Counted from the stretch's first letter, positions 43,900-55,956 are shown. The stretch is 64,000 bases of DNA from Linum tenue (GCA_946122785.1 CAMGYJ010000005.1:78920547-78984546); one strand, 5' to 3'. The notes: generated from the sequence alone by a model not told the origin. Translations and numbers: made by a program.

Positions 43900-45562
43900 A
43901 GTTCAAGATAGGGTCAGTAACCACTGGTTACTGACCCATCAGTAACAACACGCGGGCCGTCGATTTGGGGAGGGAGAAATCGTGTGGATGGGCTGGACGC
44001 TGGGTGGGGAGGGGCATTTTTGTCCGTTTTCGTATTTTTAATTTTTTATTACTTACGCATTTCAATGGCTGGCTTTTCAATAAAAGAGAGAGAATCTTCC
44101 TTCTCTGCAACTCAACTTTCTTCCTTCTCTCTTCCTTTTTTCAATCTCTTTCCATAACCTTTCTCTTTCTCTATTCCTTCTCTCTTACTTTTTTTTTCTC
44201 ACAATCTCCTTTTCAAATCTAAATCTGCTCTCTTCCTTCTTCATTTTTTTTCTCTAGCATAAAAATTGTAGCCACTCTCTTTCATTGCATTTCTTCTCTT
44301 CATCAACTCGTTGGACTCAATTCCGATCTTTCTCATTTTTTTGGCATTTTGGTGTTCTTGATTGAGGAAGAGGAAATGAGAGGCATCAGAAGACGATTTT
44401 TTTCTCTCCCTCCTTCTGTTTTTTTCCTTTTAGATAATATATATTGATATTATGACTCTATACCATATGGTATTGGGTGGTAACGAAATATATATTGACA
44501 TTACCATACTATACCTTATGGTAATTTATGGTATTGCGTGGTAACGAAATATATATTGATATTACCACTCTATACCATATGGTATTGTGTGATATTACCA
44601 CACTATACCATATGGTATTGTGTGGTAACGAAATATATATTGATATTACCACTCTATACCATATGGTATTGTGTGATATTACCACACTATACCATATGGT
44701 ATTGTGTGGTAACGAAATATATATCGATATTACCACACTATACCCTATGGTATTGGGTGGTAACGAAATATATATTGATATTACCACACTATACCATATG
44801 GTATTGGGTGGTAACGAAATATATATTGATATTACCACACTATACCATATGGTATTGGGTGGTAACGAAATATATATTGATATTACCACTCTATACCATA
44901 TGGTATTGTGTGAATTGTGTGATATTACCACACTATACCATATGGTATTGGGTGGTAACGAAATATATATTGATATTACCACTCTATACCATATGGTATT
45001 GTGTGAATTGTGTGATATTACCACACTATACCATATGGTATTGGGTGGTAACGAAATATATATTGATATTACCACACTATACCATATGGTATTGGATGGT
45101 AACGAATTATATATTCATGTGGCAAATATTACCATACCACATGGTATGCTATTGTTTAATACCAATCAATACCATATGGTACAGTCAATACCATATGGTA
45201 TGACTGGTAATAACTGACAAATTTTTTTGTGTCCAAAAAATATCAAAGTGGATATCATTTTGAAGAGCACAATTAATCTGATCTAACTGTGCAAAAAAAA
45301 TTAAATTTCGACTTAAAACGAGTGAGAAATCGTCCGTCAAAGATTAAGGGAAGGAAAATTAAATGTTTTGCCAGGAGAGAGAAGGAGGGGCTGATAGGCT
45401 CCGGTCAAAAGTGAGCATCAATAATAAATAGGAGTAAGTGCAATTTTACCGTACTACCCTTTTCACATTTAATTTAAATAAAAAAATGGCTGACACGTGG
45501 GGACCAGGGAAGGGGTTACTGATGGGTTACTGACCCATCAGCTACTGACAAGATCCGGACCC
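43900..45562. mobile_element. hAT-type element carrying a palindromic minisatellite
   Basis: 1663 bp with a perfect 8-bp duplication gttgagag (43892-43899 and 45563-45570); the other Gypsy-1 LTR shows the empty site. Inverted ends of about 45 bp are imperfect and share GTCAGTA and CCCATCAGTAAC. No transposase is present. A CT-rich stretch (44090-44440) precedes a 51-bp minisatellite that fills the middle. Confidence 0.82.
44450..45205. repeat. 51-bp palindromic minisatellite
   Basis: About 14 copies of CCATATGG. The standard unit is ataccatatggtattg, ggtggtaacgaaatatatat, tgatattaccacact; consecutive units begin taacgaaata at 44761, 44812 and 44863, so the period is exactly 51 bp. Each unit has two dyads: ATACCATATGGTAT, and GGTAA...TTACC around an AT core. 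Because 51 is a multiple of three, long open frames appear on both strands; these are not genes. Confidence 0.9.
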
Positions 45563-45760
45563 GTTGAGAGGGATTCTCTGGCCGCCCCAAATACATATGT
45601 ATACTTTTTATTTTTTTATAGTAATAATAATAATAATAGTTATTATTATTATTATTATTATTCCTAAACAGCGGTTGCAACTTTTAGTACGCAACTGTCA
45701 ACCCAACTGATCACGTATTAAGATCGAACCTAAACCTATAGGTCGGAGTGTTACCAAAAC

Positions 45761-48434
45761 TGTACGAACAGTGACCGGTTTGACAACATGATTGAATGTG
45801 TCTGTATGGTCGAGCCTAGGGCGCTGATGATAGCCTTTGGCCACCAAACGGGTTTTAAAGCGAGCAATAGAGCCATCAGAGTGATGCTTAACCCGATAAA
45901 CCCACCGATTGCCAAGAACATTATAATGAGGAAGATGAGGCACCAAATCCCAAGTATGATTGGCCAATAATGCATTATTTTCAGCAGTGAGAGCGTCGGA
46001 CCACTCTTGATAGCGTAGTGCTTCCTTAATCGAGAGAGGCTCAAAAGGAGGAGGCCCAACAACAAGTTGTGTATGGAAAAGCTTCTTCTTGAGGCAAAAA
46101 AAATACCATCATGGGCCCTGGTGCGCATGGAATGGGTGTGATCTAAAGGAGGCGGGCGGCCTGATGGGGGTGGAGGCCCAGTCTTGGGAGTAGCAGGGAT
46201 AGAAGGCGTGGAAGGCAACTGGCTTGGGCCAGGAGAGAGAGACTGGCGTGGGCCAGAGGTGGACGGTTGGCATGGGCCAGGAGAGGAGGGCTGGCGTGGG
46301 CTAGAGGTGAACGGCTGGAGTGGGCCGGGAGGTGAGGGCTGGCGTGGGCCAGTTGATGACCGCTGGCATGGGCCAGGGGAGGGCGGAAGCCCAGCAGTGG
46401 TAGGATCGGGCCGGGGAACTGCAGTAGCCGAGGAAGGAGAAAAGGCAAGGCAGAGGATTGAAGGCGATTAATGAGATAAATGGCGGTTGAAAAGGCAAAC
46501 GACCAAAACATAGTGGGAAACCGAGCGTGATGAAGAAGAGTAATACCAGTTTCGACCAGATGTTGATGTTTTCTTTCGGCAAGACCATTGTGTTCAGGTG
46601 TATGAGGAGGTGTAAGAAGATGAGTTATGCCAGTAGCAATAAGATCATATCGTAATTTTTGAAATTCGCCGCCACCATCCGTATAGGGACGACGAATGGT
46701 GGTGGAAAAATAGTTGTCAACCATTCTGCGAAAATCAAGAAAGACATGGAGAACATCAGATTTATGTCGTAAAGGATAATACCAGGTATAACGAGTGAAA
46801 TGACCAATAATAACCAAATAATAGTGATAACCATCAATGGAAGAAACTGGGGCAAGACCCCAAACATCTGTATACAAAATATCAAAAGGCCGAGTACTGG
46901 ACAAGGAAGAGACAAAAAATGAAGTTTATGGCTTTTATTGGAAAGACAAGCATCACAGGAAGAACTAGCTACCGGTGAGGAAACCGGTAAAGAATAGGAC
47001 TGAAGAAGAATGGTGAGTGACTGATAAGAAGGATGACCCAGGCGAGCATGCCACGAAGTGGAAGATGTCCGAGTTGTGACAAGGGTCAGGTGAACATGGT
47101 CCACATCACGAGGCAGTTCATAAACATCACCGTTTTTCCCCCCTCAGCAGGTGCGCCCCCGTGCGAAGATCCTTCACAAGAAAATGAGTGGTAAAAAAAT
47201 CCACAAAGATAGGATTAGTTTGGCAAAGTTTGGCGACAGAAATAAGATGCCTCTTGATCGTAGGTACACATAAAACATCACTCAAATGCAATTGATGAGA
47301 GCCAATAGAAAGATTAGAGGTACCAATATGAGAAATTGCCAAACCTGTTCCATCGCCAACAAGGATCTTATCAGGACCCGTATAATTAGAATAAAGAGAA
47401 AGATCGTCCAAATCAGAAGTCACATGATGAGAGGCTGTTGTATCCATAAGCCATGGCCCAAAAGAAGGATTGGAGCCCACAATAGTGGTGGTGTGATGAG
47501 CCTGAGCCTGACGGGCCTGATTAAATGCTTGACGGGTCTGGGGAAAGAGTTTGAAACATTGGCGGACTGAATGGCCTGGTTGGTCACAATATAGACACAC
47601 GACAGGAGGCTTCCTGGGGCGAGTGGGCTCAGCCAAGGACTGTGGTCCGGAAGGGTAAACAAGCTGGCGGGCCCGTTGATTAAAGCCCAAATCATGGGGC
47701 TGTTGGCGTTGCTGATGGTGAGAAGAAGATGGGACGCCGCCAAAGGAAGAACCACCGCCATTGCCCTGGCGATTCTGCCCCTGGGAATAAAAGGCCATAG
47801 GAACAGCAGTAACACGAGCCTGCTCCTTTAAGTCGACTTTGTACTCAACTAGGGAATCCAACAGTTCCTCAATTGTAACAGTTGTGCCTCTAACACGCAG
47901 AATAACAGAAAATTGAGCATAGTCGGGTCCAAGGCCACTAAGACAATGAACAACAAGGTCTAAATAAGAGACATGAGCATCGACAAGAGCGAGCTCAGCA
48001 GCAATAAGTTTCATATCATTAACGTAAGTTATGACATCTCGATTGCCTCTTGTTGTGCGAGCTAACTTGCCTTTCATAATAATGATCGGTGACACAGATC
48101 GGCTAGCATATAGCCTCTCAAGAATTAACCATGCCTCCCGAGAGGTAATAGTAGCATAGACAAATGAATATAACGATTCAGAGATTGAACAACGCAAAGC
48201 ATGAAGAATCATCTTATCTTGGCAAAACCAATGATGATAGGCTGGATTGGGTGTGTTGGTCGCTGTGATCGTGCGAGCAGGTGCAACACCAGTCCCATCG
48301 ATGAATCTTATGAGATCCAAACTCTTAAGAAGAGTCTCCAGTTGAGATATCTAGGAGTTGAAGTTTGTGGGAGTCAGTTTCAGCGGCAGCTGGGCAGCCG
48401 CATTGAAGGTGATGATGATACGCTCTTCGGCCAT
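45761..48434 (-). pseudogene. Copia gag, protease, integrase and start of RT
   Basis: The minus strand starts at ATG 48434 (MAEERIIITFN...), with a stop after LTPTNFNS. Gag runs to the zinc knuckle CLYCDQPGHSVRQC (~47575-47615). Protease follows (WLMDTTASHHVTSD, with Thr for the usual Ser/Gly after the catalytic Asp), then gag-pre-integrase (SWHARLGHPS, ~47040), integrase (DILYTDVWG, then TDGGGEF, PEHNGLAERKHQ), and RT start (WVYRVKHHSDGSIARFKTRL). The linker after integrase is made of a ~36-bp minisatellite (46200-46400) encoding repeated LAHAS-like units. RT resumes at 29955, beyond Gypsy-1. Confidence 0.88.
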
Positions 48435-48544
48435 CGCAGAGCTATTGGAGACATCAGACCCGTACATGACGAAAGCACAGATGTACAGGAGAAAAGAGGA
48501 ATGAAGACTAGAGCTGGATCGGCAAGATGAATGTATCTTGCTCT

Positions 48545-51500
48545 TGATGAGGACATCAATGGGCCAGTCACACGTGCAAAGGAAAGAACGTTGAAGGAGA
48601 AGCTTGCAACGTATTTGGAGAGCTACTTTGGAGCCATGGACGTGGAGTTGTTTTGAGGAAAGCCATATATGATGATTCGAGTGGAGGAAGAAGGAGGAAG
48701 TGCTGGAGAGAAGGTAGACTGCAAGAAGGAGCCTTAACGGGTTTGCTTAACAGGTCCAGCCTTAACGGGTTTGCTTAATGGGTCCAGGCTTAACGGGTTT
48801 GTTGGGCTATTTTCGGGTTTCCTTGTTTTAAAATCGGTTTATGATTGTTTTTCCATGTTGGAGTCGGATTTGGGTTGTACTTTGCCTATTTAAAGGGCTG
48901 AACACGTTGGTTTTGCCCTTAGACGATTATTATTGAATTTCAGAGGCTATTGCCGAGTTCCCTACGCGGAATTTGCCCTAATTACTCTGTCGAGAATCTC
49001 CAGAGTGCTAGAGCGACTCTTATCAGCTAGGTATTCACCCTAGTTGTGGCGAGCTACCAATATCGATTGCCCTTTATTCCGAGTTGAACCTGTCCGATCG
49101 ATTCCTATATCGATTTCCCTTGCTCAGGAGTGAGTACTGTCCGATCGATTCCATCCTATCCGGTTCTATTTGGTTCGACGAGCTTGATCATGCGCTACTT
49201 TGATTATATCAAGTGGTATCAGAGCTAAGGTTCAAATCAGTGGCATGTTTGTGAAGATTGTCGTGTTCTTGTGCGTTCTTGGATATTTTGTTCGTGTTCT
49301 TGAAGGTCTTGGCGTGTTTTTAGCCGCAAGACAGAAGGTTGATTGTTCTTGGGAGTTCTTGGTGTTTCTTGCGAGGCAAGAAGCAGGTTGTGCGAGTTCT
49401 TGAAGTTTCTTGTGTTCTTGGAGTTTTCTTGCATCGCAAACATGGAAGCAGCACTAGAAGCGATCAAAAATCAATTGGAGAACATTGCTCGTGCTTAAGA
49501 AGAGCAAACGACGAGGCTTGGTGAGAAAGCGACGAGAATGGCGACAGTGGAAGCAAGACTCCAACAGCCGGTTGTTGATGAGGTAAACCCTAACCCTAGA
49601 CCTCATCAAGAAGAAAGGGGAAGGGAAAACCAAGCTTCTCCGCCCTTGGTTCACGAATTACAGCGTCATATGCGCCAGCATAGACGTCTTGGGATGCCTC
49701 GAGCTGAAAGAAGAGGGCGACAGCATCGTGAAGAAGAAAATTTTGAGGAATATGAGGAAGAGGACGTGGAGGGCTTCGAGGAAGATGATGATCTGCGAAA
49801 CCTCAAGGTCACGATTCCACCCTTTCGCGGTACCACAAACCCTGATGCCTATTTGGATTGGGAGCGAAAGATGGAATTGGTATTCGACGATCACAATTAC
49901 TCCGAAAAGAAGAAAGTGACTTTGGCTGCCCTAGAGTTCTCGGATTACGCGCTTGTTTGGTTGGATCAGTTGGGTACGAGAAGAAGAAGAAACAGGCAGC
50001 GTCCTATTGAAACATGGGACAAGATGAAGGGTATCATGAGGGATCGGTTTGTACCGAATTCCCATTTGAGAGATATGTATCAAAACCTCCAGCTTCTACG
50101 ACAAGGAACTAAAAGCGTTGAAGACTACCACAAGGAGATGGAAGTGTTGATGATACGTGCTGATGTGAGAGAGGATCGCGAGGCTACCATAGCTCGTTTT
50201 CTGTATGGTCTCAATCGAGAGATCAAGAACGTGGTGGAGATACAACCATTTCTTGAACTTGAAGATTTGGTGGATATGGCGAGTAAAGTGGAACGACAAC
50301 TTCGAAATAGGAGGTTTCAACCCTCCATGAATTCCACACATTCGAGCCAAGGAGTTGCAACCAATCCTAAGCCGCAACTGCCTGTAAAAGAAGCTCCTAG
50401 ACCCGCGGCAAGGGCTGATGGTGCAAATCCAGTTATGAAGCAAGGTGGATCATCGGGGGAAATTCGTTGTTTCAAATGCCATGGAAGAGGACACATTGCG
50501 AGCTAGTGTGTCAATAAGAAGACCCTGATCTTGCTTGATAATGGCGAGTATGTATCTGAGGAAGAGGGAGAGACCATCGATTCTGATGTCGATGAGTCTA
50601 TGGAAATGGAACCACCTCCAGACAGTTTGTTTGTAGCACGGAGAGTATTGACTGCACAGCCTAAGGAGGAGAGTGAACAACGAGAAAATATCTTCCATAC
50701 GAGATGTGTAGTTGATGGAAAGTTGCTGTTCCTAGTGATCGATGGTGGGAGTTGCACGAACGTAGTGAGTGCGTGCGCAGTGAAGAGGCTAGGGCTGCCC
50801 ACGTTGAAGCATCCAAAGCCATATACCTTGCAATGGCTTAATGATCATGGATCCATCAAAGTCACAAAGCAGGCATTGATGAAGTTCGAGATTGGTGGAT
50901 ACAAAGATGAGATTCTATGCGACGTAGTGCCTATGCAAGCTGCGCATATGCTTCTTGGCCGACCATGGCAGTTTGATCGACAAGCACAACATGATGGAGT
51001 GACAAATAAGTACAAGTTGCAACATGGAGGACAGAAGTTCGTGTTGAAGCCTCTGTCTCCAAGTGAAGTATATCGAGATCAACTCCAAATGCAGCAACGT
51101 CGAGAGCAAGAAAAGGCAAGTAATACTTCGGCCAAGAAAGGAGAAGAAGGAGATGGAATTGTGGATTCTAAGACAGTGATGCTTGCACGCAGTGGAGATT
51201 TGAAGCAAGCTGCATGTGCACGAGAACCTTTGATTGTGCTCATGTACAGGGACGTGCTACTCAATCAAGAGCTAGTCCAAGAAGTTCCAGCCGAAGCACG
51301 AGTAGTATTGGCGGAGTTCGATGATGTCTTTCCAGAGGAAGCACCCAAGGGGCTGCCTCCTATTCACGGAATTGAGCACCATATTGATTTCGTGTCGGGA
51401 GCTCAAATTCCAAACAAGGTAGCATATCGAGCTAATCCGGAAGAGACCAAAGAGCTGCAAAGGTAGATTGATGAGCTCATGGAGAAGGGGCATGTTCGAG

Positions 51501-54500
51501 AAAGTATGAGCCCGTGTGCAGTTCCGGTGATTCTCGTGCCGAAGAAGGATCACACCTGGCGGATGTGTGGAGACTGCCGAGCCATTAACCATATCATAGT
51601 TAAGTATCGTCATCCAATTCCCCGATTAGATGATATGCTTGATGAATTACATGGCTCTACGGTGTTTTCCAAGATTGATTTGAGATCAGGTTATCACCAA
51701 ATTCGTATGAAGGGGGGAGACGAGTGGAAGACTGCATTTAAGACCAAGCAGGGTCTATACGAATGGATGGTGATGCCCTTTGGTTTGACCAATGCTCCTA
51801 GCACATTCATGAAGTTGATGAACCACGTTTTAAGGCCATTCATTGGCAAGTTCGTGGTCGTCTACTTCGACGACATTCTAATTTACTCGAAGTGCATGGA
51901 GGATCATCTCAATCATCTACGAGAGGTGTTGGCGATGCTGAAGAAGGAAAAGTTGTATGCTAACCTCAAGAAGTGCTCATTTTGCACTTCTAGTGTTATT
52001 TTTCTTGGTTTTGTGGTGAGTGCAGATGAAGTCAAGGTGGATGAAGAGAAGGTGAAAGCAATTCGCGATTGGCCTATTCCAACCAACGTGAATGAGGTGC
52101 GGAGCTTTCATGGGCTTGCTGGATTTTATCGTCGATTTGTGCCCAACTTCAGCACCATTGCCGCACCATTGACATCCATCATCAAGAAGAACGTGACGTT
52201 CTATTGGGGAGAGGAGCAGACTAGAGCATTCGAGCTGCTCAATCTCAAGCTCACGCACGCACCTATTCTGATGTTACCAGATTTCAATAAGATGTTCGAG
52301 GTGGAGCGCGATGCTTCTGGTTTGGGAATTGGAGCCGTGTTGATGCAAGAGAAGAAGCCGATTGCTTAATTCAGCGAGAAGTTGAGTGGGGCTGCCCTCA
52401 ACTATCCGACGTACGACAAGGAGCTTTATGCTCTAGTTCGAGCCTTAGAGACGTGGCAGCACTATCTTTGGCCGAAGGAGTTCGTGATTCACACTGATCA
52501 TGAGTCGTTGAAGTATTTGAAGGCTCAACACAAGGTGAACAAGAGACATGCTCGATGGGTTGAATTCATTGATTCCTTTCCATACGTGATCAAGTAAGAG
52601 AATGTAGTTGTTGATGCTCTATCTCGAAGGCATACACTGATCACTACGATGGGAGCAAGGTATTTGTGATTCGAGCATATTAAGGATCTCTACGTTGATG
52701 ATGCTGACTTTGGAGAGATTTATAAAAAGTGTGAGCAGCATGGAGATGGGAAGTTCTATCGAAGTGATGGCTACTTGTTTCAAGCTAATCAGTTGTGTGT
52801 TCCTCGAACATCACTTCGAGAGTTGCTGTTAAAGGAGGCTCATGGAGGAGGTTTGATGGCACATTTCGGTGTAGATAAGACGCTGAGCTGTCTACAAGAG
52901 CACTTCTATTGGCCGCACATGAAGGGAGACGTGGAAAATCTATGTGCGAGGTGTGTGGAGTGCAAGTAGGCCAAGTCGAAGGTGCAATCGTCTGGATTGT
53001 ACACACCACTGCCAATACCTTATGCTCCATGGATCAAAATTTCTATGGATTTTGTGCTTGGTTTGCCGCGGACAAGGAAGGGACGTGATTCGATTTTCGT
53101 GGTGGTGGACCAATTCTCGAAGATGGTACACTTTATCCCATGCCATAAGACTGACGATGCAGTTAATGTGGCTGATTTGTTTATCAGGTAAGTGGTGCGA
53201 TTGCATGGGATGTCGCGTTCCATAGTATCCGATCGAGATACTAAGTTTCTGAGTTTTTTCTGGAAGACGTTGTGGAGCAAACTGGGGACGAAGATGCTAT
53301 TCTCTACTACATGTCATCCTAAAACTGATGGGCAAACAGAGGTGGTCAATCGAACATTATCCCAGATGCTTCGAGCTGTGATCAAGAGCAACATCAAGGT
53401 TTGGGAGGACTGCCTTCCCCACGTGGAGTTTGCTTACAACAGGATGGTGCACTCGACGACGAAGTTCACTCCGTTCGAGCTCGTGTATGGTTTCAATCCA
53501 CTCACTCCTTTGGATTTGATGCCATTACCTTTGAATGAGCAGGTCAATCTCGATGGAGCCAAGAAAGCCGAGTTCGTGAAGAGTTTACATGAGAAGGCGA
53601 GATTGAACATTGAGAGAAGGACTGAGCAGATCATGCGCAATGTGAACAAAAACAGGAAACCGAGGCACTTTAAAGTTAGTGACTGGGTGTTGGGGCATTT
53701 GAGGAAGGAGAGGTTTCCCCAACAGAGGAAATCGAAGTTGCTGCCTCGATGTGATGGTCCTTTCCAGGTGGTTTCGAAGATTGGAAGCAACGCCTACAAG
53801 ATCGACTTGCCAGGAGAGTATGGAGTAAGTGTAACGTTTAATGTTTCTGACCTTGCACCTTATTTGGATGGAAATTCGGATTTAAGGGCAAATCCTTTTG
53901 AAGAAGGAGGGGCTGATGAGGACATCAATGGGCCAGTCACACGTGCAAAGGAAAGAACGTTGAAGGAGAAGCTTGCAACGTATTTGGAGAGCTACTTTGG
54001 AGCCATGGACGTGAGTTGTTTCGAGGAAAGCCATATATGATGATTCGAGTGGAGGAAGAAGGAGGAAGTGCTGGAGAGAAGGCAGATTGCAAGAAGGAGC
54101 CTTAACGGATCCAGCCTTAACGGGTTTGCTTAACGGGTCCAGGCTTAACGGTTTGGGCTTAACGGGTTTGTTGGGCTATTTTCGTGTTTCCTTGTTTTAA
54201 AGTCTGTTTATGATTGTTTTTCCATGTTGGAGTCGGATTTGGGTTGTACTTTGCCTATTTAAAGGGCTGAACACGTTGGTTTTGCCCTTAGACGATTATT
54301 ATTGAATTTCAGAGGCTATTGCCGAGTTCCCTACACAAAATTTGCCCTAATTACTCTGTCGAGAATCTCTAGAGTGCTAGAGCGACTCTTATCAGCTAGG
54401 TATTCACCCTAGTTGTGGCGAGCTACCAATATCGATTGCCCTTTATTCCGAGTTGAACCTGTCCGATCGATTCCTATATCGATTGCCCTTGCTCACGAGT

Positions 54501-54580
54501 GAGTACTGTCCGATCGATTCCATCCTATCCGGTTCTGTTTGGTTCGACGAGCTTGATCCTGCGCTACTTTGATTATATCA
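48545..54580 (+). mobile_element. Gypsy-2: Ty3 element inserted in the Copia primer site
   Basis: 6036 bp, 667-bp LTRs (48545-49211 and 53914-54580) starting TGATGAGG and ending TTATATCA, with a perfect target duplication gctct (48540-48544 and 54581-54585). The primer site TGGTATCAGAGC is at 49214-49225. The duplication lies inside the Copia primer-binding site. One reading frame spans gag to integrase and ends 127 bp into the 3' LTR. The LTRs differ by scattered substitutions and a few short indels. RT wording ([30 protein letters not shown]) resembles CRM/Reina-type chromoviruses; the lineage is not settled. Confidence 0.93.
49442..54040 (+). pseudogene. Gypsy-2 gag-pol in one frame with eight premature stops
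   Basis: From ATG 49442 (MEAALEAIKNQLENIARA) the same frame stays in register for 1533 codons to the stop at 54038. Domains: gag capsid (~49800-50290), zinc knuckle CFKCHGRGHIAS-stop-C (50470-50510), protease (FLVIDGGSCTNVVS, ~50728), RT ([24 protein letters not shown] ~51860), RNase H (52300-52620), integrase ([61 protein letters not shown]). Premature stops: 49496 TAA, 50504 TAG, 51464 TAG, 52367 TAA, 52595 TAA, 52667 TGA, 52967 TAG, 53189 TAA. No frameshift was detected. The tail (GPVTRAKERTLKEKLATYLE) is encoded within the 3' LTR. Confidence 0.9.
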
Positions 54581-54592
54581 GCTCTGTGACCA
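54581..54592 (-). other. Copia primer-binding site, hit by Gypsy-2
   Basis: TGGTCACAGAGC on the minus strand, directly after the Copia 5' LTR; two mismatches from TGGTATCAGAGC. Its last five bases are the duplicated Gypsy-2 target. Confidence 0.75.
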
Positions 54593-54794
54593 TGAAAGAT
54601 GTGTTTGATAATAATAAACCAACATGAGTTTCATTGATACACAAGGAGTCTAATATACAAGGCTGCCGATAGAATCTCTCAACAAAAGTCTAGCCACTAC
54701 ACACACGTTCCATAAGATCAGGAACAATAAGCTAGGTGAGGGGAAAAATAATAAATAAAAGAAAAGAAAAATCTTTTATGGTGTATCTCTAATA
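54593..54794 (-). repeat. 5' LTR of the Copia element
   Basis: 202 bp; aligns with 28492-28691 with several substitutions and small indels, so the Copia insertion is older than the TR-GAG element. Confidence 0.82.
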
Positions 54795-55395
54795 CTAACT
54801 TGGTTTAGATGGTTATTTAGGTCGCCTTCTGAGAGTCGGACGGTCGCCGAGCAAGTCTAAAGGCTAATAGACTGAACCGGATGAACTGATCAGCTATATC
54901 AAAATTTTAATAGAGCAATTTTGAAAATTCTAGGAAGAGAGATTTGAACTCATCATTTATTGATTGATCACCAAACTCTTTAATTACCAACTACCCTACC
55001 ATTATTTTCATGCAACCTAATGCGGGACAATGACACAAATATTGTTTTTTTTAAATTTACCACCAATATGGCGGATTAAAAAGTATTGACACAGATATTA
55101 TGTTTTGGAGAAAAAAACAGGCGGGATCACCTGAGACTCAGGTGCTGCCGCTTTTGCTGTCTTTTTGGATCATTTTCTTAATGTGACAGCGGCGACGCCC
55201 AAGACTCAGGTGGCACCGCCTGAGGCATAGGTGAGTTGGTGGGAAATTGTCCCAGGCGTTGGCGCCCAAGACTAAGGTGGCACACCTGACTTATTGTTGG
55301 CTACCCCCTATAAAACCAACCAATTTCGTTTCAATTATTCACACCACAAAAAAAATCGACCAAGATAGAGGAGAGCTTTGTTTGCTGCTGCAAAA

Positions 55396-55923
55396 ATGGC
55401 TAATAGGTAAGAGACAAATTTATTTTTGTAATTATATTATTCAAATGCTATTATGATTGTGTTTAGTTTTAATTAGTGAGTTTGTTTTTCTGTAGTGATT
55501 TTAGAAGATTTGAACTAGTCGTTCGGTGGAAATCGAAGAAAGTAGAGGATAATTTGGACTTCAAATTCGTTGGTGGTAGTAGTTTTCAGTTGACGGTTCC
55601 ATCCAGGGTCACATATCACAAACTTTGTGAGAATCTAATTCCGAGAATACGGCATAGAGACGAAGCAGTACAAGATAGTGATGTGATCACAGGTCTCACT
55701 TACCTTCTTCCAGAATGGCAGAATGGTGTTTTATTTCATTATGCGATGCCTATATGGATGATGATAGCTTGAATGTGCTTTGGAATTTTATGGCACAAAA
55801 TCCTTATTGTTTGGGTGCTGAGATACATGTTGAGCTCAGTGAGGATCAGGGTGGAGAGGAAGAAGATGATACATGGAGCGTGCCATCCGATCATGATTAT
55901 GATGACGGTGATGACGGAGAGGA

Positions 55924-55956
<33 letters not shown>

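Larger units (their letters stand above)
29956..45755 (-). mobile_element. Gypsy-1: chromovirus-type Ty3 element nested in Copia
   Basis: Target copies aaaac at 29951-29955 and 45756-45760 flank it, and removing the element plus one copy restores the Copia frame. On the minus strand the LTR starts TGTAACACTCC (right copy mutated to GG) and ends GTTTCA. The primer site TGGTATCTGAGC is at 42702-42691; the PPT AAGGGTAGAGGAAA is at 36619-36606. gag, protease, RT, RNase H, integrase and a chromodomain-like tail are present with frameshifts. A Helitron lies in its 3' LTR, a solo LTR in its integrase region and a hAT in its 5' LTR. TGTAACACYCC ends and the chromodomain suggest the Tekay/Del group. 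Confidence 0.9.
42706..45755 (-). repeat. 5' LTR of Gypsy-1, interrupted by a hAT element
   Basis: 3050 bp; about 1379 bp without the hAT and its duplicated site. It aligns with 29956-36605 throughout except for its own ~800-bp deletion (junction near 43300-43325, where ctggtggatgatacttcc recurs) and the Helitron in the other copy. Confidence 0.85.
28492..54794 (-). mobile_element. Copia (Ty1-type) retrotransposon split by two nested Gypsy elements
   Basis: Minus-strand element of about 4.46 kb once nested DNA is removed (28492-29955, 45761-48544, 54586-54794). LTRs are 28492-28691 and 54593-54794, alike through the ...aatatacaaggctgccga... core. The primer site TGGTCACAGAGC directly follows the 5' LTR (54592-54581) and a purine tract (cttgcgggggcg) precedes the 3' LTR. 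Target copies ctcac (28487-28491) and ctaac (54795-54799) match at 4 of 5. Domain order on the minus strand: gag, protease, integrase, RT, RNase H, as in Ty1/Copia. The frame rejoins exactly across Gypsy-1 (VKPVTVRTV-FTLALSHNW). Confidence 0.9.

Noticed and set aside
44509..45217. Open frames of about 190-230 codons on both strands
   Set aside because: They arise from a 51-bp repeat (a multiple of three) without stops; the products are repeats of one peptide and no gene signals are present.
54800..55014. Possible tRNA-like sequence near gatttgaactcat
   Set aside because: Only a weak reverse B-box resemblance; no tRNA fold.
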